Of a stretch of DNA of 64,000 nt, positions 25,608 to 34,113 are shown piece by piece. The DNA is taken from NCBI GenBank assembly GCA_031291845.1, contig JARLIH010000110.1:1-64000 (forward strand), written 5' to 3'. The notes below the pieces were generated by a model. That model saw only the letters and a program-made list of their open reading frames with translations. It did not search any database and was not told where the DNA came from. Both the position numbers and the translations under genes were made by a program. The stretch comes from Isosphaeraceae bacterium. GTDB lineage: Bacteria; Planctomycetota; Planctomycetia; Isosphaerales; Isosphaeraceae. Position 1 is the stretch's first letter, and each line of letters begins with the position of its first letter.

Positions 25608-28466
25608 ATGACACCGATCGGGTTGGGCGCGATGGCGGAGCATCCGGACGATGACGGCGAGGCGATTCGCGTGCGGGGAGCGCGAGTGCACAACCTGCGC
25701 GATATCGACGTCGATTTGCCGCGCGACCGGCTGGTCGTTCTGACCGGGGTCAGTGGCTCGGGCAAGAGCTCGCTGGCTTTCGACACGCTCTACGCCGAGG
25801 GCCAGCGGCGGTACATCGAAAGCCTCTCCAGCTACGCCCGGCAGTTCCTCGACCAGCTCCAGCGACCGGACGTGGACCTGATCGACGGATTGCCGCCGAC
25901 CGTAGCGATCGACCAGCGCGCCGGGGCGGCGAACCCGCGCAGCACCGTGGCGACCGTGACCGAAATTCACGACTACCTCCGCCTCCTCTACGCGCGCACC
26001 GGCGTCCCGCACTGTCCCGACTGCGGCCAGCCCATCCGGCGCCAGACTCCCGAGCAGATGGTCGCCGGCGCGCTCGCATTGCCGGAGGGGCGCAAGGTGC
26101 TTGTGCTCGCCCCCTTGGTCCGCGGTCGCAAGGGGGAGCACCACGACGCGTTCCAAGCGGTGCGCCGGGAGGGATTGATCCGGGTCCGCGTCGACGGGCA
26201 GGTTCTCGAGCTGAGGGACGATCCCAAGCTCGCGCGCACGAAACCGCATGACATTGAGGCCGTGGTGGACCGCCTGGTGGTCCGCGAAGGGATCCGGCCC
26301 CGGCTTGCCGAGAGCATCGATCTGGCCCTGAAGCTCGGCCAGGGGACGGTGATCCTGTCGATTCAGAACGACCAGGCCTGGGATGACCGGGTGCTGAGCA
26401 TCCATTTCGCGTGCCCCGCGTGCGGGGCCGGTTTCGAGGAACTGGAGCCGCGTACCTTCAGCTTCAACAGCCCCTACGGCGCGTGCCGCGCGTGCGACGG
26501 CCTGGGGGTCGTGTCGTCGTTCGACCCGGAGCTCGTGGTTCCCGACCGCTCCCGCTCGGTCGCCAACGGCGCGATCGCTCCGTGGTCCGGGTCGAAAGAG
26601 CGCAACGCGTTCTCCCACTTGCCCGGGCTCGACGCGTACTTGAAACGAAATCGGCTGAAGGCTTCCACACCGCTCGCGAAATGGACTTCGAAGGCCGTCT
26701 CCTTGCTTCTGGAGGGAGAGCCGGGCGAGGGCTTCATGGGCGTCTTACCCCAGCTCCAGCAGCAGTTCGAGGCGGCAAAGACCGAGCGCCAGCGCGCTGC
26801 GCTGACCGCCTTCCGCGCGGAGGTCCCGTGCCCCGCTTGCCTCGGCGCGCGTCTCCGACCCGAGGCCAGGGCCGTGACCGTCGCCGGCCGGCCCATTCAT
26901 GAAGTCCAGGCGCTAGCGGTCGCGGCCTCCCGCCCGTTCTTCGCCGGGCTGACGTTCGATCCGCCGCTCGACCTGGTCGGGCCGCCGCTGACGCGCGAGA
27001 TCGTCAACCGGCTCGACTTTCTCGAGCGCGTCGGCCTCGGATATCTTAGCCTCGACCGCGCTGCCGACTCGCTCTCGGGGGGCGAGCTCCAGCGCGTCCG
27101 GCTGGCGACGCAGATCGGCTCGGGCCTGGTCGGCGTCTGCTATGTGCTCGACGAGCCCACGGCCGGACTCCACCCCCGCGACACCGACCGTCTGCTTGCG
27201 AGCCTCCGCGACCTGCGCGACCAGGGAAATAGCGTCGTGGTGGTCGAACACGACGAGGCCACGATCCGCGCGGCCGACTGGCTGATCGACCTGGGCCCCG
27301 GCGCAGGCCCCGATGGCGGCCGTATCGTCGCGCTCGGCCCGCCGAATCACTTACCCGACGCCCCTGAATCGCTCACCGCCCGCCACCTCCGCCACGAAGC
27401 CGCACGGCCGCTGCAACCGGGTGGCCGGCTCGCGCGCAGTCGCAGCGCGATCAAGGTGCTCGGCGCTGAGGAGCACAACTTGAAGGGCATCGACGTCACG
27501 ATCCCGGTCGGCACGCTCACGTGTGTCACAGGAGTCAGCGGCTCCGGAAAAAGCACGCTCATCAACGAGATCCTCGCGCGATCAGTCCGGCGCGCCCTCG
27601 ACCGCGCCGGCCCAAGGCCTGGCGCCCACGATCAGATCGCGGGTCTGGACGCGATCGACAAGCTAATCGAGGTCGACCAGTCGCCGATCGGCCGCGGCCC
27701 CCGGTCGACGCCCGGAACCTACACGGGCGTGTACGACGAGATCCGTAAAGTCTTCGCGCAAACGCGCGAGGCGAAGATCCGGGGCTACGGGCCGAGCCGT
27801 TTCAGCTTCAACGTGAAAGGCGGGCGCTGCGAGGCGTGCGAAGGGCAGGGGGTCCGCCGCGTCGAGATGCAGTTCCTCGCCGACTTGTACGTCGTGTGCG
27901 ACGCCTGCCGCGGCCAGCGGTTCAACCGCCAGACCTTGGAAGTGCGCTTCAAGGGGAAGTCGATCGGAGACGTCCTGGATATGCGGGTCGACGAGGCGCG
28001 CCTCTACTTCGACGCGCACCCGAAGGTCCGCCGGGCGCTCGACGCGCTGCACGAGGCGGGCCTTGGCTACGTCACGCTCGGGCAGTCGAGCACCACGCTC
28101 TCCGGCGGCGAAGCCCAGCGCGTGAAGCTTGCGGCCGAGCTCGGCCGGGTCGACACCGGCCGCACGCTCTACATCCTCGACGAGCCGACCACCGGTCTCC
28201 ACTTCGCCGACGTCGCCCGGCTCCTCTCCGTGCTCCACCACCTGGCCGACCTCGGGAACACGCTGGTCGTGATCGAGCACAACCTCGACGTGATCCGCAC
28301 GGCCGACTGGGTCATCGACCTCGGTCCCGACGGTGGCGAGGCAGGCGGCCAGGTCGTCGCGATGGGACCACCACAAAACATCGCTGAAGTGGCAGCCAGC
28401 TACACAGGCCAATACCTGAAGAGAATCGCCATAGAGCGCGCAGCCGAAGTACCGAAATCCGACTAA
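25608..28466 (+). CDS. uvrA: Excinuclease ABC subunit A
   Basis: UvrA finds DNA damage and loads UvrB. The protein is about 952 residues from the ATG at 25608; an in-frame ATG at 25632 is also possible. It has two ABC ATPase halves: Walker A GVSGSGKSS near 45 and again GVSGSGKST near 640, signature LSGGELQR and LSGGEAQR, and Walker B VLDEPTAGLHP and ILDEPTTGLH. The zinc modules are CPACGAGFEELEP..CRAC in the first half and CEACEGQG..CDACRG in the second; CPDCGQPI lies in the UvrB-binding region. It is divergent from the exporter operon. LexA control is plausible but no operator is shown. Confidence 0.96.
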   Translation: MTPIGLGAMAEHPDDDGEAIRVRGARVHNLRDIDVDLPRDRLVVLTGVSGSGKSSLAFDTLYAEGQRRYIESLSSYARQFLDQLQRPDVDLIDGLPPTVAIDQRAGAANPRSTVATVTEIHDYLRLLYARTGVPHCPDCGQPIRRQTPEQMVAGALALPEGRKVLVLAPLVRGRKGEHHDAFQAVRREGLIRVRVDGQVLELRDDPKLARTKPHDIEAVVDRLVVREGIRPRLAESIDLALKLGQGTVILSIQNDQAWDDRVLSIHFACPACGAGFEELEPRTFSFNSPYGACRACDGLGVVSSFDPELVVPDRSRSVANGAIAPWSGSKERNAFSHLPGLDAYLKRNRLKASTPLAKWTSKAVSLLLEGEPGEGFMGVLPQLQQQFEAAKTERQRAALTAFRAEVPCPACLGARLRPEARAVTVAGRPIHEVQALAVAASRPFFAGLTFDPPLDLVGPPLTREIVNRLDFLERVGLGYLSLDRAADSLSGGELQRVRLATQIGSGLVGVCYVLDEPTAGLHPRDTDRLLASLRDLRDQGNSVVVVEHDEATIRAADWLIDLGPGAGPDGGRIVALGPPNHLPDAPESLTARHLRHEAARPLQPGGRLARSRSAIKVLGAEEHNLKGIDVTIPVGTLTCVTGVSGSGKSTLINEILARSVRRALDRAGPRPGAHDQIAGLDAIDKLIEVDQSPIGRGPRSTPGTYTGVYDEIRKVFAQTREAKIRGYGPSRFSFNVKGGRCEACEGQGVRRVEMQFLADLYVVCDACRGQRFNRQTLEVRFKGKSIGDVLDMRVDEARLYFDAHPKVRRALDALHEAGLGYVTLGQSSTTLSGGEAQRVKLAAELGRVDTGRTLYILDEPTTGLHFADVARLLSVLHHLADLGNTLVVIEHNLDVIRTADWVIDLGPDGGEAGGQVVAMGPPQNIAEVAASYTGQYLKRIAIERAAEVPKSD

Positions 28467-28467
28467 C

Positions 28468-28560
28468 TACAAAGGCACAAAGACACAAAGGAAACAGATG
28501 AGAATAAAATCAATCAAAATATTCCTCTCGTATTTCCTTCGTGTCTTTGTGTCTTTGTGG
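28468..28560. repeat. Inverted repeat of CACAAAG units
   Basis: The segment 28468-28491 (CAAAGGCACAAAGACACAAAG) is mirrored at 28534-28560 as its near reverse complement. It lies between the convergent uvrA and phosphoglucose isomerase genes and may end both transcripts. It resembles common intergenic repeats. Confidence 0.65.
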
Positions 28561-28573
28561 TGAATCCTTCTTC

Positions 28574-30256
28574 TTACTTCGCCACAGCTTCCTTGATCAG
28601 CGTCAGCAGCCTCTTCAGCCCCAGATCCACGTCCGGTCCGAGGTCCAGGTTGATCGCTCGCCGGTGTCGTGACGTGAGGGACTGGAGGTCGCCGCGTGCC
28701 TGGGCCTTCACAAGCGTGGCGAAGCCGAACGGCTGACCCGGGATCGGGACGTCCTTGCCATCGTCGGCCGTGAGCTGCAAGAAGACGCCCGTGTCGGGTC
28801 CCCCCTTGTGGAACTGGCCGGTTGAGTGGAGGAAGCGCGGGCCGTAGCCGGTCGTCGTGGCGACTTTGAGCGTGTCGCGGAGGAAGGTGCGGAGCACCTG
28901 CAAGGTTTCGTCGCGGCCTTCCAGTTCGTCGACGTACTGGGTGATGGCGATATAGTCGCCCGGCTTCACCCGGTCGAAGTGGGCCTTGAGGCACGCGACG
29001 AACGCTTCGCGGCCCGACTTACCGCGAACCGCCGGCTCGAGTGTGGCCTTGTTACCCGGGTCGGCGCGAAGGGTCAGGTTCTCGAACGAGGCAACGGTCT
29101 CGGGCTCGCCGAGCGTTCCCTTCTCCTTGAAGTCGTTCAGGAGCGCCTTGGTGTTGTCTTTGCTCTCCTGCACGTTCGGCTGGTCGAACGGGTTGATGCC
29201 GAGGACCTTCCCGGCGAGGGCGGTGGCGACTTCCCAGCGGAAGAACTCCGCGCTCAGGTCGGTGACGTCGGTCACGACGAGGTCGATCACCGGGTGGCCG
29301 GCCTCGACGAGCGCCTGGAGCACGGGGTGTTCCTCGACGCCCGGGCGATCGGGCAGGCGGATCTGGACGAAGACGCGGTCGTCGCCATAGACGCCCGGAA
29401 CGCTAAGCGACTCGCCGGCGACGGGGAGGATGCCCGTGCCTTCCTTGCCGGTACTCTCCGCGATGAGCTGCTCGATCCAGAGGCCGAGTGCGTCGAACGG
29501 GGCCGGGGTGATCAGGGTCACCTTGTTGCGGCCCTGCGTCGCCAGGGCGCCGAGTGCCGCGCCGAGCGCTGCGCCCGGGTTCTGGCGGACCGGAGTCTTC
29601 GGCCCGCAAAGCTCCATCGCGACCTTCGCGCGGTCGAGGATCGTGGCGACGTCGAGCCCCATAAGCGCGGCGGGGACCATGCCGAAGTAGGAGAGGGCCG
29701 AGTAGCGGCCGCCGATGTCGCTCGGGTTCAGGAAGATGCGCCGGAAGGTATCGCGCTGGGCCTGCGCTTCCATGAGCGTGCCGGGGTCGGTGATCGCCAG
29801 GAAATTCTCCCCGGCGTTCGGGCCCTTGGTCTTCTCGACGACGTCGAAGAAGTAGGAATAGAAGACCGACGGCTCGGTCGTCGTGCCGCTCTTGCTTGCG
29901 ACGATGAAGAGCGAGTGGGCCGGGTCAATCGCGCCCTCGATGCGGCGAATCGTCGCGGGGACGGTGCTGTCGAGCACCATCAGCAATGGGTGGCCGGACA
30001 TCGGCACGAACGTCCTGCACAGCACTTCGGTGCAGAGGCTGGAGCCCCCCATCCCCATGAGCACCACGTGGGAGAATCCGGGCCCGCTGAGATCGTTGCC
30101 GAACGCCTCCAACTCGTTGGCGTGGGGACGCAGCTCGTCGACGACGCGCAGCCAGCCGAGCGAGTTCTGGATGATCTTGACGTGCTCGGGCTCGCTCTTC
30201 CACAGCGTCGCGTCCTTGTCCCACAGGCGGGCCACCGCGCGTTCCTTCTGGAACAT
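28574..30256 (-). CDS. pgi: Phosphoglucose isomerase domain (downstream part of a split transaldolase-PGI)
   Basis: The 560-residue frame holds a SIS-type glucose-6-phosphate isomerase with the sugar-binding segments MGMGGSSLCTEVL and ASKSGTTTEPSVFYSYF. The ATG at 30256 has no ribosome binding site. The same frame is open upstream to about 30357 and encodes LIAERRIGHTFALGKYGEAVSSALD, a plausible joining segment. Many bacteria have a single bifunctional transaldolase/PGI protein. Here the two parts are out of frame by one base at a run of ten A. The domain would convert glucose-6-phosphate and fructose-6-phosphate. Independent translation seems unlikely, so slippage or a sequencing error at the run should be considered. 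Confidence 0.85.
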   Translation of the reverse strand: MFQKERAVARLWDKDATLWKSEPEHVKIIQNSLGWLRVVDELRPHANELEAFGNDLSGPGFSHVVLMGMGGSSLCTEVLCRTFVPMSGHPLLMVLDSTVPATIRRIEGAIDPAHSLFIVASKSGTTTEPSVFYSYFFDVVEKTKGPNAGENFLAITDPGTLMEAQAQRDTFRRIFLNPSDIGGRYSALSYFGMVPAALMGLDVATILDRAKVAMELCGPKTPVRQNPGAALGAALGALATQGRNKVTLITPAPFDALGLWIEQLIAESTGKEGTGILPVAGESLSVPGVYGDDRVFVQIRLPDRPGVEEHPVLQALVEAGHPVIDLVVTDVTDLSAEFFRWEVATALAGKVLGINPFDQPNVQESKDNTKALLNDFKEKGTLGEPETVASFENLTLRADPGNKATLEPAVRGKSGREAFVACLKAHFDRVKPGDYIAITQYVDELEGRDETLQVLRTFLRDTLKVATTTGYGPRFLHSTGQFHKGGPDTGVFLQLTADDGKDVPIPGQPFGFATLVKAQARGDLQSLTSRHRRAINLDLGPDVDLGLKRLLTLIKEAVAK

Positions 30257-30320
30257 GTCGAGCGCGCTGCTGACGGCTTCCCCGTACTTGCCGAGCGCGA
30301 ACGTGTGGCCGATGCGCCGC

Positions 30321-31463
30321 TCAGCGATCAGTGTTTTTTTTTTCGAGAATCGCCTCGTTCAGCTTGTGAAACGCATCGGCGAAGAGGGCGACACCGTCTT
30401 TGAGTAGCTTGTCAGTCACATCATGGAAGTCGATCCCCGCATCGGCGAGCGATTGCATGATCTTGGGGGCATCGTCGATGCCGTCCAGCAGCGCGGTCGC
30501 GGCATGGCCGTGGTCCTTGAAGGCATCGTACGAAGCGCGGGGCATCGTGCTGACGGTCTCGGGACCGATCAGTCCGGCGGTGTAAAGCGTGTCGGGGTAT
30601 CTCGGGTTCTTGGTGCCCACCGACGCCCAGAGCACGCGCTGAACCTTCGCGTTCTTGGCCTTCAGAGGCGCGAACTCCTCTCCCTCGAAAATGCGCTGGT
30701 AAACGGCGTAGGCGTTCTTCGCGTTGGCGATCGCCGCCTTGCCGAGGAGCGACTCGAGCCGCCCTTTCTCCGTGGGGTCGTTCGTGGCCTTGATCTTGGC
30801 CTCGAGCCGCTTGTCGACCTCGGCGTCGATACGCGAGACGAAGAAGCTGGCGACGGAGGCGATGCGGTCGACCGGCAGCCCCTTCTCGACGCGCCGCTTG
30901 AGCGCCTTGACGTACGTGTGCGCAACGGCCTCATACGCATCGACGCTGAACAGGAGCGTGACGTTGACATTGATGCCGGAGAAGAGGCACTCCTCGATCG
31001 CGGGCAGGCCCTCGGGCGTGCCGGGGATCTTGATCATCGCGTTGGGGCGTCCGAGCAAAGCCCAGAGCTTCTTGGCCTCGGCGATGGTCTTCTCGGTGGA
31101 GTGGGCCAGGAGCGGAGAGACCTCGAGGCTGACGAAGCCGTCGCCGCCGTTGGTGCGGTCGTAGACCGGTCGGAAGAGATCGAGGGCCTCCTTGATGTCG
31201 GCGACGGTGAGCGCCTCGTAGATGCCGTCGACGGTCTTTCCTTCGGCGACGAGCTCGCGGATGGCGTCGTCGTAGTCATTGCTCGAGCTGATGGACTTAT
31301 GAAAGATGCTGGGGTTGGAAGTCATCCCCTGCAGGCCATCCTCTTCGATCAGCCGCTTGAGTTCCCCCTCGTTGAGCATCTTCCGGCTGATGTCGTCGAG
31401 CCAAACGCTCTGGCCGAGCGCCTGAAGCGCACTGAGCGGGGTGGTCGCGGATACGGTCGCCAT
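30321..31463 (-). CDS. tal: Transaldolase
   Basis: Transaldolase moves a dihydroxyacetone unit in the pentose phosphate pathway. The 380-residue protein starts at MATVSATTPL, with AGGAG about 10 bases upstream. It has the family motifs GMTSNPSIFHKSI and the Schiff-base lysine region NAMIKIPGTPEG, followed by NVNVTLLFS. It is longer than stand-alone transaldolases and ends in EAILEKKNTDR, where the A10 tract (30335-30344) shifts out of the isomerase frame. With one A fewer, the two genes would fuse to about 970 residues. Confidence 0.92.
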   Translation of the reverse strand: MATVSATTPLSALQALGQSVWLDDISRKMLNEGELKRLIEEDGLQGMTSNPSIFHKSISSSNDYDDAIRELVAEGKTVDGIYEALTVADIKEALDLFRPVYDRTNGGDGFVSLEVSPLLAHSTEKTIAEAKKLWALLGRPNAMIKIPGTPEGLPAIEECLFSGINVNVTLLFSVDAYEAVAHTYVKALKRRVEKGLPVDRIASVASFFVSRIDAEVDKRLEAKIKATNDPTEKGRLESLLGKAAIANAKNAYAVYQRIFEGEEFAPLKAKNAKVQRVLWASVGTKNPRYPDTLYTAGLIGPETVSTMPRASYDAFKDHGHAATALLDGIDDAPKIMQSLADAGIDFHDVTDKLLKDGVALFADAFHKLNEAILEKKNTDR

Positions 31464-31846
31464 GGTTGCAGACTCCTGGTGAAGCGTCCCCGGCCGATCG
31501 GCCATCGGGCGAACGGCCCCAACTCCTATCCGCGCCTCCTCGCGAAACGCACACGGAGCCGCCATTAGAAGGGCAGGGCCTCAGGCGCTCATCTTACCTG
31601 AGAACCGGCCGCCTGGCGAGCGTTTGGCCCGACACTTCGAGTCCGTTTTCGAATTGCGAAGGGTCCGCCGATTTCCCGATTCGGGCAACAGTGTTGGATG
31701 GCCCGTCTGGTCCCGGTGCTGTACGATTCAGACCCGAGATCCGGCGACGACGGATGGGTTCGTCCGGGGCGCCGCGATCGAACCTCGTGGTCAAGTTGGT
31801 CCCAATTCCTACTGTGTCAAGTCTCGCAATCGGGAGCCACTCGCGA
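31464..31846. other. Divergent intergenic region
   Basis: The region separates the leftward transaldolase gene and the rightward acyltransferase gene, so it should hold two promoters. No convincing gene, palindrome or RNA is seen. Open frames here lack a start with a ribosome binding site. Confidence 0.5.
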
Positions 31847-32965
31847 ATGACGACCGCCACCGCCCGGAGGGTCCCCGATGCCTCGCCGGTCACCCAGGCC
31901 GCAGGCGCCCGGATCGTCTCGCTGGACCAGTTTCGCGGCTATACGGTGGTGGGAATGCTACTGGTCAATTTCCTCGGCGGCTACAGAGTCGTCCCGGCGA
32001 TCCTCCAGCATCACAACACCTATTGTAGCTACGCCGACACGATCATGCCGCAGTTCTTCTTCGCGGTCGGCTTCGCCTACCGCCTGACGTTCCTGCGGCG
32101 GATCGAGGCCCTCGGCACGCGGGCCGCGTCGGTCGCGCTGCTGCGCCGTTGCGCCGGGCTGGCGTTGCTGGGGATCGCCGTGTATCACCTCGACGGCGGC
32201 GTGAAGACCTGGGCGGAGCTCCAATCGCTCGGGCTTCGCGGCTTCATCGCCACGGCGTTCCGCCGCGAGCCGTTCCAGACTCTGGTGCACATCGCGCTGG
32301 CGTCGGTCTGGGTGTTGCCGGTGATGGCGTCGGGGACCGCGACGCGAGTGGTCTTCCTGCTCGCGTCGGCCGCGCTCCACCTCGGGCTGTCGCGCTGGTT
32401 TTACTTCCAGTGGGCCTGGACCTGCCCGGTGATCGACGGTGGTCCGCTCGGGTTCCTGACGTGGTCGATCCCGCTTCTGGTCGGGTCGCTCGCGTACGAC
32501 GCGGTAGCGCATCGCGGGACAGGAACGGGCGTGCTGGTCCGGCTGGTCGTTTGGTCGACCGTCTTGATGGCGGTTGGCTATGCACTCTCGTGCCTCGGCG
32601 GCTTTCCGGCAGCGCTGCCGTTCTGCCCTCCTCAGAGCCCGGTAAACCTCTGGACGATGAGCCAGCGCACCGGCAGCGTCTCCTACCTGACATTCGCGGC
32701 CGGCTTCTCGCTGGCGGTGTATGCATTCTTTCTGGGGCTCTGCGACGGCAACCGCGGCCGCGTCGAGCTGGGCCTCTTCCGGGCGTTTGGACGCAACGCG
32801 CTCGTCGCTTACGTCCTCCATGACATGGTCGCCGGGGCCGTCAAGCCGTACGTCCCGAAGGATGCGCCGCTCTGGTACCTCGCGATCGGATTCGGGGTTT
32901 ATTTCGTCACGAACACCCTGTTCGTGCGGGGGCTCGAAAGGAGCGGGGTGTTCCTGCGGCTTTGA
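31847..32965 (+). CDS. Membrane acyltransferase-like protein (HGSNAT/DUF5009-type)
   Basis: This 372-residue membrane protein has about ten hydrophobic helices and opens with IVSLDQFRGYTVVGMLLVNFLGG, the typical start of the heparan-alpha-glucosaminide acetyltransferase-like and YeiB-like group. NTYCSYADTIMPQFFFAVGFAYRL carries an Asp in the position usual for this group. GGGAG lies 10 bases before the ATG. The next gene overlaps its stop (TGATG), so the two are co-translated. It may transfer acyl groups to sugars across the membrane; the substrate is unknown. Confidence 0.75.
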   Translation: MTTATARRVPDASPVTQAAGARIVSLDQFRGYTVVGMLLVNFLGGYRVVPAILQHHNTYCSYADTIMPQFFFAVGFAYRLTFLRRIEALGTRAASVALLRRCAGLALLGIAVYHLDGGVKTWAELQSLGLRGFIATAFRREPFQTLVHIALASVWVLPVMASGTATRVVFLLASAALHLGLSRWFYFQWAWTCPVIDGGPLGFLTWSIPLLVGSLAYDAVAHRGTGTGVLVRLVVWSTVLMAVGYALSCLGGFPAALPFCPPQSPVNLWTMSQRTGSVSYLTFAAGFSLAVYAFFLGLCDGNRGRVELGLFRAFGRNALVAYVLHDMVAGAVKPYVPKDAPLWYLAIGFGVYFVTNTLFVRGLERSGVFLRL

Positions 32966-34071
32966 TGTCCAAGAGCGTCGCGCAACGACTGACCGCCGTC
33001 TTCGATCTCGCGTTTGCCCTCACGGCCGCACTGAACTTGCCGTGGATGGTCGGCCAGATCGCGCGTGATGACTCGTGGGTGACGGGGCTGTGCTTCTACA
33101 TCCCCTCATTCTTTCTGGCTACGGCATTCCTCGGCTTCTGCGTCGTCTACGCCCTGTGTAAACGTTGGCGGAGGTGTCTGCTGGCCGTTGCGCTGTTCGT
33201 GCCGCCTTGCGCGTTCGTCGCGTTCGTCGAGAACCGGTTCTCCCGGCCCGAGATCGCCGCCCGTCCTGATGCCCTGAGCCTGGTTCACTGGAACGTCGGC
33301 GGCAAGCTGCGGCGGAACGGTACGCGACGGGTCTTGCTCAGCCACCGCGCGGATGCGTACGTCCTGTCCGAGATCGACGATCGTGCCACGGTCCAGGAGT
33401 TTCGCGACGCGCTCGGCGGCCCGTACCAGGCCTTGGAGTTCGGGAACATGGCGGTTGTTGCCAAAGGCGCTGTGCGCTCGAGGGGCTGGCTTCTCAACCA
33501 TCACGGAGCCAAGGCTCATTCCGTCATCTGGGAATTCGCAGGCCATTCGCTGACCTTGTGCGTCGTCGACCTGCCATCGAACGTCCTTATTCCCCGTGCG
33601 CCCCTGTTGCGGGAGGTGGTTGGTCTGATCGTGCGCGAGCGCCCGGACCTCGTGATCGGCGACTTCAATGCACCCCGGCGCTCACGCGCCCTTGCCGCTT
33701 TGCCGCTCGGCTACCAACACGCCTACGACACGGCCGGGTGCGGTCTGAGCTACACCTGGCCTGTCCCGTTCCCATTGTACGCGCTGGATCAGTGCATCCA
33801 CGCCCCGCGGATGATCCCGCTGCGATACGAGCTATTGAGCTCGATCCGGAGCGACCACCGTCGTCAGGTCCTCCGCTTTATTGTCGGTCCCGCACAGGGC
33901 CGGCCCGTGGCGCCGGTTGAAGTCGTCTCGTCCTTTCGCAACCCCCAACGGGTTCATGGAAAGGTTCCGTTGGATTTCGTTGTTGCCAACCGGCCCGATT
34001 GGCGATATGTTAAACAATGGGTTGAGCCGTCGCTGACGACTTCCGCGACTGCACCCGTTCCCACCCGCTGA
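32965..34071 (+). CDS. Membrane-anchored endonuclease/exonuclease/phosphatase-family protein
   Basis: This 368-residue protein has three N-terminal hydrophobic helices (about 10-90), then an EEP-fold domain with LSLVHWNVGGK (metal-binding Asn), YVLSEIDD (Glu), VIGDFNAP (Asp and Asn) and a C-terminal SDHRRQ (Asp-His pair). These are the key residues of the DNase I/sphingomyelinase/phosphatase superfamily. The ATG overlaps the upstream stop codon. The catalytic domain probably faces outward and may act on a phosphoester such as a lipid head group. The link with the acyltransferase suggests envelope lipid or glycan work. Confidence 0.8.
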   Translation: MSKSVAQRLTAVFDLAFALTAALNLPWMVGQIARDDSWVTGLCFYIPSFFLATAFLGFCVVYALCKRWRRCLLAVALFVPPCAFVAFVENRFSRPEIAARPDALSLVHWNVGGKLRRNGTRRVLLSHRADAYVLSEIDDRATVQEFRDALGGPYQALEFGNMAVVAKGAVRSRGWLLNHHGAKAHSVIWEFAGHSLTLCVVDLPSNVLIPRAPLLREVVGLIVRERPDLVIGDFNAPRRSRALAALPLGYQHAYDTAGCGLSYTWPVPFPLYALDQCIHAPRMIPLRYELLSSIRSDHRRQVLRFIVGPAQGRPVAPVEVVSSFRNPQRVHGKVPLDFVVANRPDWRYVKQWVEPSLTTSATAPVPTR

Positions 34072-34113
34072 GGCGTCGCTCGCCTCGGCCCTCCGCCCCG
34101 CCGGAAGCACGCC

